A stretch of DNA of 38,515 nt from Candidatus Merdivicinus intestinavium (GTDB taxonomy: Bacteria > Bacillota > Clostridia > Oscillospirales > Ruminococcaceae): assembly GCA_018713245.1 (NCBI GenBank), contig DVFM01000063.1, positions 1 to 38,515 of the forward strand, written 5' to 3'. Each line of letters begins with the position of its first letter. Position 1 is the first letter of the stretch. Below the pieces are notes generated by a model. The model was not told where the DNA came from. It did no database searches and saw nothing but the letters and a program-made list of their open reading frames with translations. Of this stretch, positions 33,363 to 38,515 are shown piece after piece. The position numbers were made by a program, and so were the translations under genes.

Positions 33363-33392
33363 TTGTACTGGCAAAATGGCGGGGGATATGAT
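33363..33392 (+). promoter_or_regulatory. Candidate promoter for hfq
   Basis: -35 TTGTAC (33363-33368), spacer of 18 nt, -10 TATGAT (33387-33392). It lies in the 114-bp gap between miaA and hfq and predicts a leader of about 45 nt. The -10 is good; the -35 is moderate. Confidence 0.6.
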
Positions 33393-33443
33393 AGAATAAG
33401 AACAAACCTGCTGCAGGCGTTACTTTAACAAGGGGGAGAACCA

Positions 33444-33701
33444 ATGAAAAACTTGAATCTGCAGGATGTATTCCTGAACCACGTCCGGAAGGAGCGCATG
33501 TCCGTCACCGTCTATCTGACCAACGGGTTCCAGTTCCGCGGGGTGGTGAAGGGATTTGACAATTATATCATTGTGCTGGACTGCGACGGGAAGCAGAATA
33601 TTGTGTACAAGCACGCCGTGTCCACCATCATCCCCTCCCGCCCCGTGTCTCTGCTGACCGACGAAGAGGATGAGAAGCCTGGGAAGGAAACGGAAAATTG
33701 A
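33444..33701 (+). CDS. hfq: RNA chaperone Hfq
   Basis: The 85-residue product is an Sm-fold protein that forms hexamers and helps small RNAs pair with targets. Sm1 is visible as [20 protein letters not shown] with [20 protein letters not shown], and Sm2 as the [14 protein letters not shown] variant of YKHA. The C-terminal tail is short and acidic, as in Gram-positive Hfq. AAGGGGGAG stands upstream of ATG 33444. miaA-hfq is a widely conserved order. The stop codon overlaps the TTG start of the next gene. Confidence 0.97.
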   Translation: MKNLNLQDVFLNHVRKERMSVTVYLTNGFQFRGVVKGFDNYIIVLDCDGKQNIVYKHAVSTIIPSRPVSLLTDEEDEKPGKETEN

Positions 33702-34927
33702 ATGACCGCGTTATCAAAATCTCGGCGCTGATTCTCTCCCTGTTCCTCATCTGTTATGTCGCGGTTCAGGCCGCGGCCCAGAGGAACCAGGATTACGAAA
33801 CCCAAACGGTTTATGAACAGACCGTCACCCAGAGCATTTCGGTGGAAGGGGTGTTCGTCCGGGAGGAAACGGTGATCCCCATTGATGCCGGCGGCGTTGT
33901 GACGCCCCTTTACAGCGTGGGAACCAAGGTTGCCGTCAACACCAAGCTGGGGGATGTTTACAACGACCAGACCGCCGTGCGGGCGCAGTATCAGGCGCAG
34001 GTGCTGGAAGCGTCCATCAGCGCCCTGCAGCGCGCGCAGTCGGCGGTTTCCAGCACCGACGTGGTGCGGCCCGACACCCTGAACGGCCAGGCGGCGGAGT
34101 ATGTTTCCCAGCTGGCGGCAGCCCGGGACAGCCAGAACCTTTCCGGCCTTTCGGAGATCAAAAGCGGGCTGATGGAGACCATGGCCCGGCGCGCCATCGT
34201 GGTCAACGGCGTGGAAAACTACGACGCCCGCATCAGCGAGCTCCAAAGCGAACTCCAGAACATCCAGAGCCTTGTCTCTTCCCAGATCCATTCTTTTGCC
34301 TCCACCGCTTCGGGCTACTTTGTGGACCATGTGGACGGGCTGGAAGGGGAGATTACCGGGGAATATCTGGACAGCCTGAGCGCTTCGCAGCTCCGGGACT
34401 GGCTGGCGGGCTATCAGGGCTACCAGGCCGACCAGAGCGCCGTTAAGATCGTCACCAGCCACCGCTGGACTTTTGCCACCACGGTGACGGAGGAGCAGAT
34501 GCAGACCCTTTCCAACATCTCCAAGGTGACGCTGCGCTTTCCGGGGGAAGAGGACATCGCCTGTTCCATCGCGGACGCCCAGCGGGACGAGGCAAGCGGC
34601 CTTTACAAGCTGTATCTGGAAGGGGACCATGTGGACGAGTATCTTCTGAGCTCCCGCGTCCAGACGGCGGAAATCGTCGTGGAGGAGTACAGCGGCCTGA
34701 AAATCCCCAAGGAGGCGGTCCGGTTTGTGGACGACGAGATGGGGGTGTATGTCCAGACGGGAAGCAAAATCTATTTCCGGTACATTGACATGATTTATGA
34801 AACCACGGATTTCATCCTGAGCGCCCCCTACTACCAGGGCGGGACGGACGGCAGCGGTTATGTGAAAATGTATGATACCATTGTGGTGAAGGGCAAGGAT
34901 TTGTATGACGGAAAGCTGGTACAGTGA
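33698..34927 (+). CDS. HlyD-like membrane-fusion/adaptor protein
   Basis: The 409-residue product has one N-terminal membrane anchor (residues 7-27, [20 protein letters not shown]). A biotinyl-lipoyl-like segment follows ([20 protein letters not shown] ... KLGDVYND), then a helical hairpin at about residues 90-220 and a beta-rich C-terminal part ([20 protein letters not shown]). This is the layout of HlyD-type adaptors, but no ABC exporter or outer-membrane partner is nearby. It starts at TTG 33698 overlapping the hfq stop (TTGA) and overlaps ylmE by 23 nt, so it sits in the cell-division operon. A role in envelope assembly is possible; function is unknown. Confidence 0.78.
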   Translation: MNDRVIKISALILSLFLICYVAVQAAAQRNQDYETQTVYEQTVTQSISVEGVFVREETVIPIDAGGVVTPLYSVGTKVAVNTKLGDVYNDQTAVRAQYQAQVLEASISALQRAQSAVSSTDVVRPDTLNGQAAEYVSQLAAARDSQNLSGLSEIKSGLMETMARRAIVVNGVENYDARISELQSELQNIQSLVSSQIHSFASTASGYFVDHVDGLEGEITGEYLDSLSASQLRDWLAGYQGYQADQSAVKIVTSHRWTFATTVTEEQMQTLSNISKVTLRFPGEEDIACSIADAQRDEASGLYKLYLEGDHVDEYLLSSRVQTAEIVVEEYSGLKIPKEAVRFVDDEMGVYVQTGSKIYFRYIDMIYETTDFILSAPYYQGGTDGSGYVKMYDTIVVKGKDLYDGKLVQ

Positions 34928-35621
34928 CGAAAGGACCATCGCGGAAAATATCCGGGAGCTGCGGGAGCGGATCGCGGCGGCCGCAGCCGAAAGCGGGCGG
35001 GACGCGGGGGAGGTGCGGCTGATGGCCGTGACCAAAACCGTGCCGGCCGGGCGGGTCAATCTGGCCCTCCGGGCGGGGGCGGACCTGCTGGGAGAAAACC
35101 GCGTGCAGGAATGCTGTGAAAAATACCAAAATTATGCCTGCAATGCAAATGTAATTCACTTTATCGGCCACTTGCAGACAAATAAAATTCGCGATATAAT
35201 AGACAAGGTAGGGATGATTGAATCGGTAGATTCCGTTCATCTTGCCGCGGCCCTGCAAAAAGAGTGTGAAAAACGAAGGGAGCGGCTGGACATCCTCCTC
35301 CAGGTAAACATCGGGGCGGAGGAGACAAAATCCGGCCTGCTGCCGGAAGAACTGTTTCCCGCATGGGAACAGATCGCGGCGGAATGCCCGCTTCTGCGGG
35401 TTCGGGGACTGATGACCATTCCTCCCCGGGCGGAAGGGGATTTCTGGCTGCGGAAAACGCAGGAGCTGTATCTGAAAATGAAGGAAACTGCACCAAAGAG
35501 CGCGGAGCCGGGCGCTTTGGACACATTGTCCATGGGAATGTCCGGCGATTATGAGGCGGCGGTCCGCTGCGGTTCGACTCAGGTCCGGATCGGGCGGGGC
35601 ATCTTTGGAGAGCGCAGATAA
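34905..35621 (+). CDS. ylmE: PLP homeostasis protein, YggS/PROSC family
   Basis: The 238-residue product is a pyridoxal-phosphate-binding TIM-barrel protein that helps keep free PLP in balance. The PLP lysine lies in LMAVTKTVPAG. Other landmarks are LGENRVQECCEKY, HFIGHLQTNKI, and the phosphate-binding DTLSMGMSGDYEAAVRCGST with VRIGRGIFGER. It is the first gene of the ylmE-sepF-ylmH-divIVA-ileS order seen in Gram-positive bacteria. Its start overlaps the HlyD-like gene by 23 nt. Confidence 0.94.
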   Translation: MTESWYSDERTIAENIRELRERIAAAAAESGRDAGEVRLMAVTKTVPAGRVNLALRAGADLLGENRVQECCEKYQNYACNANVIHFIGHLQTNKIRDIIDKVGMIESVDSVHLAAALQKECEKRRERLDILLQVNIGAEETKSGLLPEELFPAWEQIAAECPLLRVRGLMTIPPRAEGDFWLRKTQELYLKMKETAPKSAEPGALDTLSMGMSGDYEAAVRCGSTQVRIGRGIFGERR

Positions 35622-35638
35622 AAGAAAGGCGGAGAGAT

Positions 35639-36109
35639 ATGGGCTTTGTTGGAAAACTGAAGGAAATGTTTACCGAATACGACGACGAGTACGATGAGCA
35701 GCTGGAGGACGCCCCCGAGATCAACGATTTCGATCAGATCAAGCGGGAAAGCAGCGCGCCCAGCGGCGGATATGAAGCGCCGTCCTCTCAGGCGGCCGCC
35801 AACCGGAGCAAGGTGGTCAACATCCACGCCACAACCCAGCTCCAGGTGGTGCTGGTGAAGCCGGAGCGGTTCGAGGATGCCAGGAGCATCGCCGAGCACC
35901 TCAACGCCAAGCGCACGGTTGTGCTGAACCTGGAGTCCGCTTCGCCGGAGCTTTCCCGGCGGCTGCTGGACTTTTTGAGCGGCGTCGCCTTCGCGAACCA
36001 CGGCGAGGTGCAGCGGGTGGCCAACGCCACCTTTATCATCCTGCCCTCCAACGTGAACCTGATGGGCAATCTGCTGGATGAGCTGGAAGACAGCGGCGTC
36101 TACTTCTGA
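35639..36109 (+). CDS. sepF: Cell division protein SepF
   Basis: The 156-residue product anchors FtsZ to the membrane and bundles its filaments. The N-terminal MGFVGKLKEMFTEYDDEYDE is the membrane-binding amphipathic helix followed by an acidic linker. The core SepF domain begins near residue 60 (VVLVKPERFEDARSIAEHLN ... KRTVVLNLESASPELSRRLL) and ends in ANATFIILPSNVNLMGNLLD. AGAAAGGCGGAG precedes the ATG. ylmH starts on its stop codon (TGATG). Confidence 0.96.
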   Translation: MGFVGKLKEMFTEYDDEYDEQLEDAPEINDFDQIKRESSAPSGGYEAPSSQAAANRSKVVNIHATTQLQVVLVKPERFEDARSIAEHLNAKRTVVLNLESASPELSRRLLDFLSGVAFANHGEVQRVANATFIILPSNVNLMGNLLDELEDSGVYF

Positions 36110-36864
36110 TGGAGAAGGCGCAGAAGGAGCAGGAATATTTCCTGGCCCGGATCCGCAGCCTCTTTGACCTGTGCGAAAAGCAGGGCTGCCCGCGGTTTTC
36201 GGATTTCCTGACCGAGGAGCAGGCGGCGGCCGTCCAGCCGCTGGCCGCCCGTTCGGGGCTGGGATTCCGATTCTGGGGCGGATTTGAGGGCGCGGCCCGG
36301 ACGATGCTGGGGGTGTTCCCGGACTGGATGGAGCCGGAAACCGAGAGCTTTCCCATCGTGGGGTGCACCTTCCGGTATCCGGAGGCGTTTTCCCTCAGCC
36401 ACCGGGATTTTCTGGGTTCCCTCATGGCCCAGCAGGTGCGGCGGGAGCTGGTGGGGGACATTGTGGTTTCCCCCGGCGAAACCTATGTGTTTGCGGATGA
36501 GCGCATGGAAAAGGTGCTGCTCACCCAGATAGACCGGATCGGCCGGGTGGGGGTCCGGGTGGAAAAGGGCGTTCCCGCCCAAATCCGGGTTCAGCAGAAT
36601 TTCCGGGAAATCAGGGGAACCCTCGCCTCCCTGCGGCTGGACGCCGCGGTGGCCCTCTGCTGCGGCGTCAGCCGGGAAAAGGCGGCCGCCCTCATCGCGG
36701 CGGGGCTTGTCCAGCGAAACCACATTCCCGCCGGAAACGGCAGCGCCCAGCTGGCGGACGGGGATATCCTGACCGTCCGCGGCAAGGGGAAATTCCGCCT
36801 GGAAACCGACGGGACCCTGACCCGAAAAGGGCGGGTGGCGGTCCGCTGCATGCAGTATCTGTGA
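36109..36864 (+). CDS. ylmH: YlmH-like S4-domain RNA-binding protein
   Basis: The 251-residue product has an N-terminal YlmH domain (LGVFPDWMEPETESFPIVGC, then FSLSHRDFLGSLMAQQVRRE) and a C-terminal S4 RNA-binding domain (LRLDAAVALCCGVSREKAAA ... VQRNHIPAGNGSAQLADGDI). Relatives bind RNA and ribosomal subunits, and some rescue stalled ribosomes. The ATG shares a base with the sepF stop. The ylmG (YggT) gene that stands between sepF and ylmH in B. subtilis is absent. Confidence 0.93.
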   Translation: MEKAQKEQEYFLARIRSLFDLCEKQGCPRFSDFLTEEQAAAVQPLAARSGLGFRFWGGFEGAARTMLGVFPDWMEPETESFPIVGCTFRYPEAFSLSHRDFLGSLMAQQVRRELVGDIVVSPGETYVFADERMEKVLLTQIDRIGRVGVRVEKGVPAQIRVQQNFREIRGTLASLRLDAAVALCCGVSREKAAALIAAGLVQRNHIPAGNGSAQLADGDILTVRGKGKFRLETDGTLTRKGRVAVRCMQYL

Positions 36865-36885
36865 ATCAAAATATCGGCAGAGCAA

Positions 36886-36927
36886 CCTGAAAAGCCGGGC
36901 CAGCGGTGAGCGCGGCGGTTTTTCAGG
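36886..36927 (+). promoter_or_regulatory. Long inverted repeat between ylmH and divIVA
   Basis: CCTGAAAAGCCG (36886-36897) pairs with CGGTTTTTCAGG (36916-36927) with one G-T pair, and the 18-nt loop is GC-rich. CTGTTTT follows, so it could act as a weak terminator or attenuator before divIVA. No clear promoter is seen in this 98-bp gap. Confidence 0.5.
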
Positions 36928-36962
36928 CTGTTTTGTATCAGAAAAGGAAAGGTGAGAAAAGG

Positions 36963-37805
36963 ATGTCCAGCAAATCTACGGAAAAGCTGTTTGAAAAGGC
37001 GGCCTTCGGCTACCGGCCGGAGGAGGTCGACCGGTATATTGAGCAGATGAACGCGCAGATTCGGTCCCTGGAGGCGGAAAAGGCCGACCTTTTGGGCAAG
37101 ATGAAGATTCTGGCGGAAAAGATTAACGAGTACCGGCAGGATGAATCAAACCTGAAAGACGCGCTGCTCGGCGCGCAGAAGATGGGAAATTCCATCGTAA
37201 ATGAAGCGAAGGCAAAGGCGGACCGGATGGTTTCGGACGCAAAGAGCCGCTCGGAGCGGATGCTGCTGGACGCCCAGCGCACCGCCGACGAAGCAGTCGG
37301 CGGCATCCGCGCCCAGGTGGAGCACGAAAAGCTGACGCTGGCCAAGATGCAGAAGGAAGTCGCGGACTTCAAGTCGAAGCTCCTCTCCCTCTACAAGGTG
37401 CATCTCAACGCCCTCAACAGCCTCCCGGATATGGAGGAGGAGTACGAGGCGCTTTACAACGCCCGGGTCCGGAGCCAGTATGCGCAGACGGAGCCCGCCG
37501 CCCCGGAAACTGCTCCGGAGACGGCAGTCGCTCCCGAAACGCCCGCCCCGGCTGAGCCGGCGGCCGCCGAGCCTGCCCCCGCCGAACCTGCGGCGGAACC
37601 GGAGCCCCAGCCCGCGACCCAGGCCCCCGCGGAGGAGGAGTCCGCAACCCTGCGCTTTGACAAGGCGGTCAAATCCGCCCAGGCAGCCAGGCAGGCCAAA
37701 CAGGAACAGCCGCCTGTCACCAATGTGGCGCGCCCCACCCACAAGCTGAGCTTTGAGGAGAAGTTCGGCGACCTGAAATTCGGGAAAAACAACCCCTCGC
37801 GCTGA
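36963..37805 (+). CDS. divIVA: DivIVA-family cell division/polarity protein
   Basis: The 280-residue product begins with a DivIVA N-terminal domain (KLFEKAAFGYRPEEVDRYIE) and the FGY signature that binds curved membrane. A long coiled coil follows (about residues 28-150: QIRSLEAEKADLLGKMKILA ...). The C-terminal 90 residues are a low-complexity Ala/Pro/Glu tail, then a basic end (HKLSFEEKFGDLKFGKNNPS). ATG 36963 is preferred to 36906 because AGGAAAGGTGAG lies just upstream and the FGY domain then has its normal N-terminus. It recruits division or sporulation proteins at poles and septa. Confidence 0.92.
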   Translation: MSSKSTEKLFEKAAFGYRPEEVDRYIEQMNAQIRSLEAEKADLLGKMKILAEKINEYRQDESNLKDALLGAQKMGNSIVNEAKAKADRMVSDAKSRSERMLLDAQRTADEAVGGIRAQVEHEKLTLAKMQKEVADFKSKLLSLYKVHLNALNSLPDMEEEYEALYNARVRSQYAQTEPAAPETAPETAVAPETPAPAEPAAAEPAPAEPAAEPEPQPATQAPAEEESATLRFDKAVKSAQAARQAKQEQPPVTNVARPTHKLSFEEKFGDLKFGKNNPSR

Positions 37806-37840
37806 CTTGAATTACTATACAGAAGGAGCGAACCAATTCG

Positions 37841-38515
37841 ATGGCACAAGATTACAACAAAACCTTGAATCTTCCCCAAACCAGCTTTGACATGAGAGCG
37901 GGGCTCCCCAAAAAGGAGCCGAAGTTTGTGGAGCACTGGGATGAGATGGACCTCTACCAGAAGCTGCTGGAGCGCAACGCGGGCAAGCCCCTCTATGTCC
38001 TCCACGACGGCCCCCCCTACGCCAACGGCGACATCCACCTGGGCACCGCCCTCAACAAGGTGCTGAAAGACATCATTGTCAAATATAAGAACATGACCGG
38101 CTACAATTCCCCCTATGTCCCCGGCTGGGATACCCACGGCCTTCCCACCGAGCTGAAGGCCTTGAAAGCCATCGGCATGGACAAGGACAAAGCCACCCCC
38201 GCCGAGATCCGCCGCCAGTGCCGGGAATTTGCCATGAACTATGTGGACATCCAGAAAAAGGAGTTCATGCGCCTGGGCGTCACCGGCGATTTCAAGGACC
38301 CCTACATCACCCTGAAGCCCGAATTTGAGGCGGAACAGGTGAAGGTGTTCGGCGAAATGGCCAAGAAGGGCCTCATCTACCGGGGCATGAAGCCGGTTTA
38401 CTGGTGCGCCGAGTGCGGCACCGCTTTGGCTGAGGCGGAAATTGAGTACGCCGACGACCCCTGCGTCACCGTTTATGTGAAATTCAAGGTCACCGACGAC
38501 AAGGGCGTTTTCTCC
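37841..38515 (+). CDS. ileS: Isoleucyl-tRNA synthetase, N-terminal part (cut by window edge)
   Basis: The first 225 residues are present and the gene runs out of the window. [20 protein letters not shown] opens the chain, the HIGH motif appears as HLGT in [20 protein letters not shown], and [20 protein letters not shown] and [19 protein letters not shown] are standard class I IleRS segments. AGAAGGAGCG precedes ATG 37841. Only 35 bp separate it from divIVA, too little for a T-box leader, so it is probably co-transcribed with divIVA. Confidence 0.97.
   Translation, partial: MAQDYNKTLNLPQTSFDMRAGLPKKEPKFVEHWDEMDLYQKLLERNAGKPLYVLHDGPPYANGDIHLGTALNKVLKDIIVKYKNMTGYNSPYVPGWDTHGLPTELKALKAIGMDKDKATPAEIRRQCREFAMNYVDIQKKEFMRLGVTGDFKDPYITLKPEFEAEQVKVFGEMAKKGLIYRGMKPVYWCAECGTALAEAEIEYADDPCVTVYVKFKVTDDKGVFS

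Noticed and set aside
37480-37680. Ala/Pro/Glu repeats near the divIVA end as a sign of frameshift
   Set aside because: The frame stays open and returns to a basic conserved-looking terminus; a low-complexity tail is common in DivIVA proteins.
37806-37840. T-box leader for ileS
   Set aside because: Only 35 bp are available and there is no T-box sequence or specifier stem.

Overview
The window comes from a GC-rich, spore-forming member of the Firmicutes, most likely class Clostridia, order Oscillospirales (Ruminococcaceae/Oscillospiraceae type). Evidence for this: Bacillus/Clostridium gene orders (miaB-ylbF/ymcA-mutS-mutL-miaA-hfq and ylmE-sepF-ylmH-divIVA-ileS), a SpoIID-like gene, a DUF1385 gene next to prmC, a 1-phosphofructokinase-like PfkB kinase, and arrays of GTAGGGGCG hairpins that I associate with gut Clostridia. 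No rRNA, tRNA, CRISPR array or prophage is visible. I cannot name the species.

Left end (1-4350): the C-terminal end of a tyrosine recombinase runs in from outside the window. Its stop codon lies inside a 24-bp site that recurs, inverted, about 240 bp downstream. The two sites have recombinase core-site architecture (about 9-bp inverted arms around a 6-bp spacer, with the spacers inverted relative to each other). They bracket an AT-rich segment that holds a one-way terminator. Immediately downstream is an LplB/LplC/LplA-type carbohydrate ABC importer (two permeases and a lipoprotein binding protein) with no ATPase gene. This looks like an invertible switch placed ahead of a sugar importer, and it is the most interesting feature of the window.

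Minus-strand block (4355-9922): an ECF sigma factor, a zinc-finger anti-sigma factor and a YfjL-like membrane-anchored protein form one overlapping cassette. Upstream of it are a CNNM/CorC-type CBS-domain membrane protein with a clear promoter and a hairpin leader, a polysaccharide deacetylase, and a SpoIID-like protein. All of these concern the envelope, metal ions or sporulation.

Plus-strand block (9976-38515): a long, tightly packed run of housekeeping genes. A strong promoter drives citrate synthase, followed by a lipoprotein and a two-component system, then the DUF1385 protein and prmC. recA (own promoter and a candidate LexA box inside the end of prmC) leads recX, rimO, pgsA, cysE, cysS, a PfkB kinase and a VanY-type carboxypeptidase with cell-wall-binding repeats, ending in a terminator. 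A new promoter starts miaB, a YlbF-family protein with a cysteine-rich tail, and mutS. An array of repeat hairpins and a small accessory pair (DUF6440 protein and a membrane protein) separate mutS from mutL and miaA. A further promoter precedes hfq, which is coupled to an HlyD-like adaptor, then ylmE, sepF, ylmH, divIVA and the 5' part of ileS. Overlaps of 1-23 nt between neighbouring genes are frequent and imply large co-transcribed units.
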